From contig JAUTDP010000008.1 in the NCBI GenBank assembly GCA_033439795.1, positions 3,224,001 through 3,288,000 of the forward strand: 64,000 bases of DNA, in the 5' to 3' direction. The notes beneath the pieces are model-generated. The model was given only the letters and a program-made list of their open reading frames with translations. It was not told where the DNA came from and did no database searches. The translations under genes were made by a program, and so were the position numbers. Below, piece after piece: positions 22,309-31,490 of the stretch (within the stretch, counting starts at the first letter, position 1; each line of letters begins with the position of its first letter). This stretch comes from Sordaria brevicollis (taxonomy: Eukaryota > Ascomycota > Sordariomycetes > Sordariales > Sordariaceae).

Positions 22309-22496
22309 TGTATTAAAATAGGTAAGCTATATCTAGCCAATTAAGAGGTATCTCCATAAGAGGACTAACCTCCTAACTACCTATTTGATTATAGAGTTTT
22401 CCTATTATTCTGGCATCCCTAAACCTTTTTACAAAGGGCTCCAGTATACACAATACACACACATCTCCACCTTCAATTTAGCTGTGCAATCTGACA
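22309..22496 (+). repeat. Copia 3' LTR (about 188 bp)
   Basis: Starts TGTATTAAAATAGG directly after the purine run TTAGGGGGG and ends CTGACA. The inner half is RIP-mutated and the outer half, from about 22,380, has normal CpA/TpG content. This is the right-hand end of the RIP-mutated block. Confidence 0.8.
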
Positions 22497-22951
22497 CGAA
22501 CAGGGCGTCTGGGCGTGCAGGGGCCAGCCACACTCCGGAATCCCTCTTGCCCAAATCGCGTTCGTGTCCTTTTGGGGGGACGCACGCCAGTGAGGCCAGC
22601 TCTCCACAGGCTCACGGGCACCTGGCCGTTGTCACAGCCCACTGAAGCTTCACTGGAAGCCAACCTCCAGCTTTGGATTCCATCCGAAACTCCATCATCG
22701 TCATCCACACCGCAATCCACAAACATCACCACACCAACAACGGCAACCGGGCAACGGATAGCAGACCCGATCTCAGCACTAGAACAGCAAGGGTTTCAAA
22801 ACCACCCGTCCTTCTCCCGAAGCTTAGCAAAAGCTACCTGCTGGTTCACACATACGGCACTGCTGCGCTTGCAGCTTATACTCTCCATCAACATCCATTA
22901 CCTACAATAGGCACGCCGCCATAGGGGCACATCGACGACAAGCTCGCAACC
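22497..22951. other. erd2 upstream region
   Basis: 455 bp of normal-composition DNA between the copia LTR and the erd2 start codon. It must hold the erd2 promoter and leader. No specific factor site is claimed. Confidence 0.5.
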
Positions 22952-23833
22952 ATGTCGCTCAACATCTTCCGCGTCACCGGTATGCTTTTCTTGGTCGGAG
23001 GAGGACAATTGAGAATCTGGGGAAAGTTGAGGCCGGATTGCTAACCAGGTGCAATGGTACAGCGGACTTTAGCCACTTGGCTTCTATCCTTATTCTTCTC
23101 CATAAGATGACGCAGTTGAAGGTATACACAGCTCTAGCCCTTACCCTTCAGCCCTATCTTCAAGACATGCAATGCTAACTCGTACTGCTTCAGAGTTGCG
23201 CCGGCATCTCTTTCAAGTCGCAAGTCATCTACTTCATCGTCTACGTTACCCGCTATCTCGGTATGCCCATCCCTTGGGAGCTCTACCCGTCAAGGTCCTT
23301 CCACTTGGACCACAATGCGCTGACATGCGTCTGCTACAGATCTCTTCTGGACAACAAGCTACTACAACATCATCTTCAAGATCCTCTTCATCGCCTCCTC
23401 CGGTTACATCATTTACCTCATGGTCAGCGCCTACAAGCCGACCAACGATCCCGGGCTCGACACCTTCAAGGTCCAGTACCTGCTCGCTTTCGCCGCCGCA
23501 CTCGCCATCCTCCTGCCCTACCAGTACAACTTCTGGGAGATCATGTGGGCCTTTTCCATCTGGCTCGAGTCGGTCGCCATCCTGCCCCAGCTCTTCATGC
23601 TCCAGCGCACCGGCGAGGCCGAGACTATCACCACCCACTACATCTTCGCCTTGGGAATCTACCGCGCCCTGTACATCCCCAACTGGATCTACCGCTACGT
23701 TACCGAGCCGAAGCATAAGATTGACTACATTGCGGTTTCGGCGGGTATCCTCCAGACGTTGCTGTATAGTGACTTCTTCTGGGTTTACTACACGACTGTG
23801 ATGAAGGGGAAGAAGTTTAAGTTGCCTGTTTAA
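22952..23833 (+). CDS. erd2: ER lumen protein-retaining receptor (KDEL/HDEL receptor)
   Basis: Seven-membrane-span receptor that binds HDEL/KDEL tails in the Golgi and returns escaped ER proteins by COPI vesicles. Four exons: 22,952-22,979, 23,063-23,121, 23,194-23,260 and 23,340-23,833; introns of 83, 72 and 79 bp with GTATGC/GTATAC donors and CAG acceptors; the joined frame is 215 codons plus stop, the usual family length. It starts MSLNIFRVTADFSHL. Family hallmarks seen are HLASILILLHKM, the TRYLDLF segment made by the exon 3/4 join, FWEIMWAFSIWLESVAILPQ, EAETITTHYIFALG and the C-terminal basic tail KGKKFKLPV used for COPI return. The start is the only ATG that keeps the conserved N-terminal helix. 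It lies 456 bp from the RIP-mutated retroelement stack. Confidence 0.97.
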
Positions 23834-25256
23834 GCTGTGGAATAAGTCAATCGGCGGAGAGCTAGGAGGACTGAGCAATAGAAGCGATCGATCAGCTTTC
23901 CACCAGGATGTCATATGCTCGACCAAACACAGACGAATGATTGCTCGAAATGCTCAATCGCGCCCGACACTGTTACGACGACAAACTCCGAACACCAACC
24001 GCAGCTGCGATACTTAGTCTACACTTATCGAGGACGAGAATTGATGTAATGGCAGAGGGAAGGGGACACTGGAGGACGGTCATGCCCAACGCGGCGGGGA
24101 TGCCTCGCTAGAACTTCGATAAAAGGGGAGGAATAACGTGACAATGAAAAAATAAAACTGGATTGCATGTTAGGCCGGCGTTTGTAGGATCGGATGGGGG
24201 TGGCTTTGTTGATATGGAAGTTAGCCCAAACAAGTGTGAGAGACGGCGCAAAGTCTCACCTACCACATTAGCCACCATGGGAATTGGATCATGGCTTTGA
24301 TGTGCGCTTAGAAGCGATATATTCGTGTGGTTTTAAGAGATAAGTCAACCTGACTGAAGGTACTCCCAAAATATGAAAAGTGGCTTCTTCCTTTCAGGGG
24401 TACTTTAACCCTAGTTGTGCTTGAAACATCAAGACGTGGTGCTCGGTAGGTTCAACCGCAACCAAGAGGTGACAAGGACCCCTTGAACCCCTTGCTGGCT
24501 GTTACACAGAAAATGGGTGCGAGCCGAGCCGGGGTTGGTGTATGGTAGTGAGAGGATTGAACCGCATGAACAAAGGATGTTTCGAAGTTCTCAAACGCAG
24601 GTAACGGTACCATCCTTCGGAAGCGAACCTAGTCGCCCCCTGCGCGCTCGGCATTGCACGACGCTGATGGTGGTGCTATTCCGGAAATGTATCCTAAGAA
24701 CATGCTTTTGACTGAGAAGAGCTTCTCAAAACCTCCATCTAGCCATGATGAAGTCTTACCCTTCACATCACTGGATGGCTGAATATGGTGAGATCACATC
24801 ACCCTTGTCCGAAAGCATGATACATAATGCTTCTGCCTATTCTGGTACCGACTGAGCATGACATTATCTGGCTATCTGGTCATGATACACCAAGACTTTT
24901 CCCTTTTTATCCTGTCATCCTCGGGAGTGATGAACCCGCATTCCGTGCTACTTACAAGTCCTGCACCTAGCCGACCACAGAATTTCTGAGAGAGATCCCA
25001 GTCATCCTTATGAAGTTCATCATACCGTATTCTTGCACATCAGTGGTGTCTGTCTTTCTCTTTTTTCCCTTCTTTCGCTTCCTTTCCCGTTCGGCTTACC
25101 TACCGATTACTAGCTACCTCTTACCAGGTAGCATAGGGCTGGCTCATTGAATGAGGAGTGAGGCATGATGATGGTTAGGTAGCCCTAGACAGATCTTCTT
25201 TCTCACTTTCGTCTCTTTCCGCGGGCGGTTCTAGACGTTCATTCTTACAGGTAGCC
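23834..25256. other. Intergenic, 1.4 kb, no gene seen
   Basis: Contains the erd2 3' end and the presumed promoter of the next + strand gene. Pyrimidine-rich stretches lie at about 25,050-25,100. Short open frames only; nothing else supported. Confidence 0.5.
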
Positions 25257-27536
25257 ATGGCTGCTAATCACTCGTTTAACCTTTTCACTACTGTCTTTTC
25301 ATTCTTTCTTGTGTTAATTTTCTTGGGTGCCCCTAGCTGGGCTTTGACGGAGGAAAGCAATCATGAGGCAGGGCAACAAGCGACATGGGAGAGGTGGACC
25401 GAGGGAGGAAAGGCGGAGGAAGTTCCGGAACTTGAAAAGCCCAACTTCGACGACACAGCAGCACAACTACCATCAGAAACAACCATCACGATAACATCCG
25501 TCATCCTCTCCACCTCAACAATCACCCCTCCTCCATCCCTCCTTCACATCCAACACCGCCGCCAAGGCCCCGCCGGTCCAGACGACAAAGACAACGCCAT
25601 CCTGGACCTGCAATCCCAAATCTCCTCCTTATCCTCCACCCTCTCCGTCCTCTCCACCTCCTCCGCTTCTCTCTCGCAAGCCTCCCAACAAGCCAGTATC
25701 CAACTCTCGCAATCCCTCCAACAAGCCTCCCAATCCCTTATCCAAGCCTCTCAACGATTGAGTCAAACCGAACAAAGCTTGGCAAGCGCGAGGATCACGC
25801 AGCAAGCTGCTGAACAGGCTTCCCGGTCTGCAACCCAAAGGGTGGAGGAGATGAGTAGACAGATGACGGAGATGAGCAGGAGTTTGGTGCAGAGTGCGAG
25901 TGAAGAAGTGAGGAGGGTGAGGGAGAGTGCGGAGAGGGAGATGGGGAGGGTTGTGGAGAGTGCGGCTGCTTCGATTAACAATGGAGAGGGTGGTAAGGGT
26001 GGGGTTACTGGCAATGGGGAAAATGGGGGGATGGATGTGAAGGTGTTGGTTGGGGCGGTGGTAGGAGGGGTGGTTGGGAGTTCGGTTTTAACGGGGGTTG
26101 TTGTTTTCTTGATTATGAAAAAGAGGAGGAGGAGGGAGGGTAGAGGAGGTGGGGAGGGAAAAGAGGGTGGTGGGGAGGTTATTTATGTTGGTCCTCACGG
26201 TGATGGCAGTGGCTCAGGTCGTGATATCAGCACCTCCAGCTCCGGCGGCAGCAGGAGTACCCGGACTGGCCGTGGGAGACCCGAAACAAGGGAGAAAACC
26301 AAAAGCTATCCCAGCCCGGTCATATGGATAGCTTCCAGCTCAACAGACGCCAACTCCATTGCTGGTTCCGGCACTCGTGTCGCCACATCACCATCGACTT
26401 ACTCGACGTCAGCCATCAACATGAAAATCTCCGACACCTACGAAGACGAAAGCGTCTACAACGATGGAGAAAACGGCGGACCACCGCCAAGCTCCCGCGG
26501 AGGAAGTTTAATGGAGGGAAGAACAGCATTGTCACCGCCTCCGCCTGCTATTCCACCCAGGGCTAGGTCGAGATCTAGGCCTGCTCCCGGTGAGCCTGCT
26601 GCTGCTGCTGCACCAGATTTCCCGTTCGCGGGTGAGAACCTGGTTGCTTCTGTTCCTGTTCCGGTTCCGCCAGCTCCTCCTCCCGCGGCATCGGCGTTGC
26701 TATCCCCCTTTCCGCCACGACCAAAGAGTGTCAGACTGGGAGTAGGAACAGGCCCGGTGAAGAGACAGAGTAGCGCCGATGGATTAGACGGGGTAGGATG
26801 TGCAGTGAGTTATGATTACCTGCCTGTACCATCCGTACCACCACCACCGGCACCAACGAGATCGCCCCCCTCCGTTCGGTCCGCAGTCGGTATACCCCCA
26901 GCACCAAAATGGGCGCCTCCGACAATACCGGGGTATGGTGATGATGCGAAGCCGTTGCGCTCTAATCCTAGCTCAGACTCGGGTTTGAGCTCAGGTTCTG
27001 GTTCTGGAGCTGGGAAGGACAAGCCGCAAAGAAAGAGTGCGAGGAATACCAGACTTAGTATTTTCCCTGGTCCTAGCCCTAGTCCTACACCTTCTACGCA
27101 AGGGTGGTCGTCAAGTCCGTTAAGTTCGCCTGCGGCGTCTACTCCGCCGATTCCTGGTAGACATCGACGAGACCAAAGCGGTGGTACAGCAGAGACGGAA
27201 GAACGAGGAAGACCGGCCCAAAAACGACAATCAACTCTCACTCAGGTCGCAAATGGAGGGCAAACTCAATCACCAAGTCCAGCACCTACCCTAGAGGCTT
27301 GGTTAAAAAGGGGTATGTCCTCCACCCGCGTACCGGTACGGACTAGCACAGGCACACAAATGGGGACGGGGATAGGAACAACGACGTTGCCAAGGTCGGC
27401 GTCAACTTCGAATCTTAGGAGGCAGAGTTACACGGCTAGACTAAGAGAGCAGGTGAGGGAGCAGCATTTGTTGGATGTGAGCGCGGACGATGGGACGGGG
27501 GGTAGGGGGGAGGATTGGCCTATTCGGCAGAGTTAG
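25257..27536 (+). CDS. Mid2/WSC-like single-pass membrane protein with long proline-rich tail
   Basis: 759 residues, single exon. A hydrophobic signal sequence covers residues about 1-29. An Ser/Thr/Gln-rich ectodomain (about 70-240) includes a long coiled-coil-like Q/S heptad region (about 110-235). A Gly-rich linker, one membrane span (about 262-286, VLVGAVVGGVVGSSVLTG...) and a basic stop-transfer MKKRRRRE follow. The cytoplasmic tail of about 470 residues is rich in Pro, Ser and Gly with many PPxP motifs. The order signal, Ser/Thr-rich ectodomain, single span, tail is that of yeast cell-wall stress sensors and of other fungal membrane proteins with unknown roles. No WSC cysteine domain is present, so sensor function is an inference only. 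Low-complexity composition makes orthology unclear. Confidence 0.8.
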   Translation: MAANHSFNLFTTVFSFFLVLIFLGAPSWALTEESNHEAGQQATWERWTEGGKAEEVPELEKPNFDDTAAQLPSETTITITSVILSTSTITPPPSLLHIQHRRQGPAGPDDKDNAILDLQSQISSLSSTLSVLSTSSASLSQASQQASIQLSQSLQQASQSLIQASQRLSQTEQSLASARITQQAAEQASRSATQRVEEMSRQMTEMSRSLVQSASEEVRRVRESAEREMGRVVESAAASINNGEGGKGGVTGNGENGGMDVKVLVGAVVGGVVGSSVLTGVVVFLIMKKRRRREGRGGGEGKEGGGEVIYVGPHGDGSGSGRDISTSSSGGSRSTRTGRGRPETREKTKSYPSPVIWIASSSTDANSIAGSGTRVATSPSTYSTSAINMKISDTYEDESVYNDGENGGPPPSSRGGSLMEGRTALSPPPPAIPPRARSRSRPAPGEPAAAAAPDFPFAGENLVASVPVPVPPAPPPAASALLSPFPPRPKSVRLGVGTGPVKRQSSADGLDGVGCAVSYDYLPVPSVPPPPAPTRSPPSVRSAVGIPPAPKWAPPTIPGYGDDAKPLRSNPSSDSGLSSGSGSGAGKDKPQRKSARNTRLSIFPGPSPSPTPSTQGWSSSPLSSPAASTPPIPGRHRRDQSGGTAETEERGRPAQKRQSTLTQVANGGQTQSPSPAPTLEAWLKRGMSSTRVPVRTSTGTQMGTGIGTTTLPRSASTSNLRRQSYTARLREQVREQHLLDVSADDGTGGRGEDWPIRQS

Positions 27537-27925
27537 ACTTTGTTCGCAGAAAGTAATGGGATATTTGTTCATGGAAGGGATTGAGATGAGGCTGAGTGTT
27601 GTTTTATTTGTGTGATTCAACCAAGACAAAGATTCCGAGATGACGGTGTTTGGAGAAGGAAGAAATCCTTCCAGAGGGGGAAAAGGGAACTGAACATCTA
27701 CCACATAAGATCTGACAGCAATAAAAAGGGACTTTAGAAAATGCAACACAACTGCTTCCAAGAGCTGTTGGTTATTTCTGGCGAAACCGTAGGAGAAAAG
27801 GTCGAGTGTCACCTCGACAACATTCGTGGTGGTGAAAACCGTATCCGCCCGGAAGGAAGCTCGGACCCCTTGTGGGCTACACTGATAAGCAACCAATCCG
27901 AGCTCTTCTTCCAACAAATAACATC
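27537..27925. other. Intergenic between membrane protein gene and tRNA-Val
   Basis: 389 bp; 3' region of the preceding gene. No further feature seen. Confidence 0.4.
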
Positions 27926-27999
27926 GGTCCGATGGTGTAGTTGGTTATCACGTCAGTCTAACACACTGAAGGTCCCCAGATCGAGCCTGGGTCGGATCA
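27926..27999 (+). tRNA. tRNA-Val(AAC)
   Basis: Intronless cloverleaf of 74 nt including discriminator A. Acceptor GGTCCGA pairs with TCGGATC (one G-U). The D arm sits in GTGTAGTTGGTTATCAC, the anticodon stem is TCAGT/ACTGA with loop CTAACAC giving anticodon AAC, and the T arm is CCCAG-ATCGAGC-CTGGG. A run of Ts follows within about 10-25 bp and can serve as Pol III terminator. Confidence 0.95.
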
Positions 28000-28077
28000 T
28001 CTTCTTTTGCTTTTTTCCTGTCTGTGTTCACAGCGTTTCACATCTTTTCCTCAATCTGGATTGTCTTCTTTTTCTTG

Positions 28078-28109
28078 TTTTTTTTTTTTTTTTTCATTTT
28101 TTTTTCATC
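28078..28109 (+). repeat. Poly-T tracts
   Basis: Two T runs of 18 and 8 bases, separated by CA, about 80 bp downstream of tRNA-Val; simple sequence. Confidence 0.7.
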
Positions 28110-28260
28110 CTTTTTCCCTTTGACATAACACGCAACTAAAAACATCGGTTGTCAAGTCGTGGAATTGTCTAAATCGAAACAAAGATATCAAACAAGAAAG
28201 TAATTCATCAAGCCATCATCACCAAACCAATCCCACCCTTATCGTCGTGACTAAACCCCC

Positions 28261-29481
28261 TCAACGCCCCCTAACACTCCCCGTCCCCCTCCTCGTCCCA
28301 CTCCCATACGCACTCCCACTCCCATAATACTCATCATCATCCGAATACCCCGGCGTATCCAAATCTCGATCCCTCAACTCCCTATACCCCCCTCTCTCCC
28401 TCCTTTTCTTCTCCTCCTCCTCCATCCTCTTCTTCTCCTCCAATTTTCGTTCAATAGCATTTGCACCCAGTCCACCAACTGCCGCACCAACGATTGTTGA
28501 TATCAACGCTGCTTTCCGCTCTCTGCTCTCGTCTTTTCTGGACCTGCCGTCGTAGGATCCATTGGATTTATGAGATTTGTGCCGGTGGGCAACGTGTTCG
28601 GTAGCTTCCCTAGCTGCTAGTCCACCGACGATAGCACCCAGGACGCCGACGCCCAAAGCGGCTGTGGAGGGGGAGAAGAGTTCTTTAGCTTTCCTGATCG
28701 GCGCCGGGCTAGGCGAGCGTCTTGAGCGTGAACGTCTTGGGTCAGACCGTGAAGGGGATCTTCGCGAGCGAGTAGACCTTGACCGCGAAGGAGAGCGTCG
28801 TCGACGATGGGGGTAGTCTGAATCGTCATCTGTTGTGTAAACACTCCTCGCACCACGGGAGCGTGAGCGGGAAGTGGCTCTGCTACCTCGGCTTGGGGAG
28901 CGGGCCCTTCCCCGACTACGTTGATCAGAAACAGCAAGCGCTTGTGCCCTCGTTTCTGGATCGCGCAGTTCGGGCCCGCCATAGATTTTTGTCTCGCGAA
29001 CGATGCGCCGCTCGCGTGTTCCTGGACCTGGTACTGGACCTGAACCTGCAGCAGAAGATGGGGGAGGGCCGCGGGACCGAGAGCGAGACCTGCTGACGCT
29101 GATGTTTCGCGGTGGTGCTGTGCCGGAACCACGTTCCCAGGAGCGTTCTCGTCCTCCGCGGAGCGGAAGGGAGGTGTTACTTCGGCCTCGGTTGTCGTCG
29201 TAGACATACTGTGGAGGACCGTTGCGGGCGGTGGAGATGGGAGGGGAGAGTGGTGGGGAGGGAACGGGTGGTGGTGGGAGTTGATGATCGTGGACTGTTG
29301 CTGTTGCTGTTGAGGGGATGGCGCCGGTGGCGTATGGACGGGGAACTCGGCTGCCGGGACCGGAGATGAAGTCTGGTGAGTAATCTCTGTCTCGATGGCT
29401 GGAGTGGTGGGAGCGGGTAGGTGAAGGGCGGCGACCACGGTAGTCGTCGCGTTGGTCTTCTTCGTCTAGGAAGCGGACCAT
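28261..29481 (-). CDS. DUF3824-like, Arg/Ser-rich protein with glycine-zipper segments
   Basis: 406 residues, single exon. The N-terminal half is low-complexity: RS/SR dipeptide repeats (for example SRSRSRSR and RRRSPSRSRSTRSRR) with a Pro-rich stretch. In the C-terminal third there are two short Gly/Ala-rich hydrophobic helices of glycine-zipper type: ALGVGVLGAIVGGLAARE at about residue 270-290, and ISTIVGAAVGGLGANAIE at about 325-345. Between them are basic/acidic linkers (KSNGSYDGRSRKDESRERK). This layout is common in ascomycete proteins carrying DUF3824, whose function is unknown to me. The SR repeats alone do not make it a splicing factor. It is convergent with the tRNA-Val gene. Confidence 0.75.
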   Translation of the reverse strand: MVRFLDEEDQRDDYRGRRPSPTRSHHSSHRDRDYSPDFISGPGSRVPRPYATGAIPSTATATVHDHQLPPPPVPSPPLSPPISTARNGPPQYVYDDNRGRSNTSLPLRGGRERSWERGSGTAPPRNISVSRSRSRSRGPPPSSAAGSGPVPGPGTRERRIVRETKIYGGPELRDPETRAQALAVSDQRSRGRARSPSRGSRATSRSRSRGARSVYTTDDDSDYPHRRRRSPSRSRSTRSRRSPSRSDPRRSRSRRSPSPAPIRKAKELFSPSTAALGVGVLGAIVGGLAAREATEHVAHRHKSHKSNGSYDGRSRKDESRERKAALISTIVGAAVGGLGANAIERKLEEKKRMEEEEKKRRERGGYRELRDRDLDTPGYSDDDEYYGSGSAYGSGTRRGTGSVRGR

Positions 29482-31490
29482 TGTGGTGTATGTGTTTGAA
29501 GAAAGGTTTGAGATGAGTGTTTCCGAGTGTTGAGAAGTGTGGTTGATGTCGTCCGTTTATCAAAGGATATCTGACTGACTTATCCAAGAAACTGGTATAA
29601 GTAGCCACTCTTTCCTATTCCAGCTTTATTGAACAGCTCACTTCGTATAGATTTCGCCGCCGGTAAGAGTTATCGCCAACGTTCGACCCTGGAGGCGAAA
29701 CAATCTGAACGGTTCCCGTAACTTGAAATCAACGGAGATACCGGCATATACTCAGCCGCGCTCAAGAAGTGGGCCGATATATATCTCTCTTCGTTCTCCC
29801 CGAGTTGAGCCTCTCCCTGACCCCAGTTGCTTGGTTTCCAAAAGTCGTGCGATTTCAAATAGCAGAGCCTCCTTCTTTCGCCCGATTCCTGTCGAGTTCT
29901 TTCCTGGTTGCCGTTTGCCGTCGGTTTGATAATGCCGAGGTGTTGGATAGATTAAATCCGCGGTCCCGGGCGTTGTGTGATGCTACACCAAAAAGCTTGT
30001 TCACACTGAGTCTTCCAGCGTTGTTCTGTTGCCTCGTGTCTCTGTAATGTGATAAGCCCTTTTCAAGCTACCGAAACAATGAATGGGCGTGTGGACAGAT
30101 GTTGACAAGGCAAGAAAAGGCGAGAAAGATGTAGGCCTAAGTGGTGGTGATGGTGGTGCCGTGTGACCTCGGTTGATATTGCCCTTGTTGCTGATTGTGG
30201 CAAGTCCGTAGGTTGTAAAGTTCAAAGGTCTTCTGATAGGGCCAAGAATAGAAGATGAGTTGGTTCAGAAGAGAAAAGGGAAGGCCGGCTCAGTGTATAT
30301 ATGGAATACGAAGTTGCCGGTGACGACGGTGATGCTTGATGATGTTTTAGTCTAGTGCCGAGCTTTGGTGTAAGTGACAGTGTCTCCACAATGCCGGGTG
30401 AGGTTGGACCCCTAAGAAAAACAAGCCAAAAAATCAGGGAAACTTGGACGGGGCTACGCAGACGCCGGCTCTTTCGGGAGTCCGGAAGATGGACCGGCTG
30501 AAAGGGCACGAGACCTTTTTGAAAGCAAAACGGAGAAGCTTCGTGAAGTGTTGATACTGCTCAAGATGACAAAAAATTGTATGAGATTGGGAAGGTGAAG
30601 AGAAGAATAAAACATGAAGATATCCAGCAAGATAAGGCCAGCAACGATAGCGGCAGATATTCTTGAAACAAGGCTCATATCCCGTCCAAAGGTTATCGAG
30701 TGCTACAGTGGCTTGTTGCCGTAGTTGCCCAGCTTTGCTGAGTGCTCCCAGTTGTCTCGCGATGCAGCTTCATGCCCAGCCCAGCCTTCTCTTCACCGTT
30801 ACCCAACGAAACAGAACCCAACCAATCCACTTGGGTGACAAAAATATCCTGAAGATCTGACTTCCCTCCTTTCTCTTGTCGACTCTTGTTGTTTTGCTGT
30901 CCTCTTTCCATCAGCCTTACTGGAGGGGTTCTGGTGTCGTTGTCCCACCGGAAGAGCTGACCGTGAACCATGATTGGTGGACATTTCGTGATGGAGGCTA
31001 TGATGTCACCGTCGCGAGCCATTCAGGATCCGGAAATCCTTGGGATGGCCGCGAGCCAGGGACAGACAACAAGCGGTGATACCCTGCAGATACCTGAAGG
31101 GTGTGTTTCACAAAGTTGCCCTGTCCGTGGCCTGTCGATCCTTTGGGAGTTTCTTATTGACCTCAGTGAAGTTGAAATGCACTTTTTGAAATACAGTGAA
31201 ACACGGGATCACAAAAACAAGGGTTTCCAGCACTCGCCGGCCTGGCAACATGTCCATTTTATTTAGTTCCCCAAGTATACCCAAGAAAGTTATCTATGTA
31301 CCGGGAAAGCTCACTTGAGAGCCACCCTAAAATTAACACAGTAAACACAGGCCTGGATCCCTTTTCTCTTCCCTTTCCGTCATCCCCAAATAGCTTTTGT
31401 CTGTCCGACCTGCCCAAACCGTCCATCAACCATATGTTCATCAGTGTCTGTTTCTTTTGTTCATCATTTTCATCCATACTGATGCGATGT
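29482..31490. other. Intergenic, 2.0 kb, no gene supported
   Basis: Upstream of the DUF3824-like gene and downstream of the Rgp1-family gene (both -). Only short overlapping open frames on both strands without domains. Probably leader/promoter and 3' UTR. Confidence 0.45.

Larger units (their letters stand above)
709..22496 (+). mobile_element. Ty1/copia LTR retrotransposon, RIP-inactivated, split by nested insertions
   Basis: The host element of the stack. Its ends are two related LTRs (709-887 and 22,309-22,496). Removing the TRIM-like element, gypsy A and gypsy B together with one 5-bp TSD each leaves about 5.7 kb, a normal copia length. The fragments then read in one order: gag (about 1,040-3,330), protease and pre-integrase (about 3,340-4,040), integrase (about 4,050-4,139 plus 12,156-12,881), reverse transcriptase and RNase H (20,128 to about 22,180). 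A G-rich polypurine tract (22,301-22,308) abuts the 3' LTR. Integrase before RT is the diagnostic copia order. No matching target duplication is visible (704-708 AATAG against 22,497-22,501 CGAAC), so the 5' end may be rearranged or slightly misplaced. Confidence 0.85.

Noticed and set aside
1..22400. Centromere or mitochondrial DNA as the source of the AT-rich block
   Set aside because: The AT bias is explained by RIP of identifiable LTR elements, and no mitochondrial genes are seen. Centromeric location cannot be excluded from sequence alone, but nothing supports it.
22385..23926. Overlapping frames on both strands around erd2
   Set aside because: They are antisense or out-of-frame shadows of erd2 exons and its leader.
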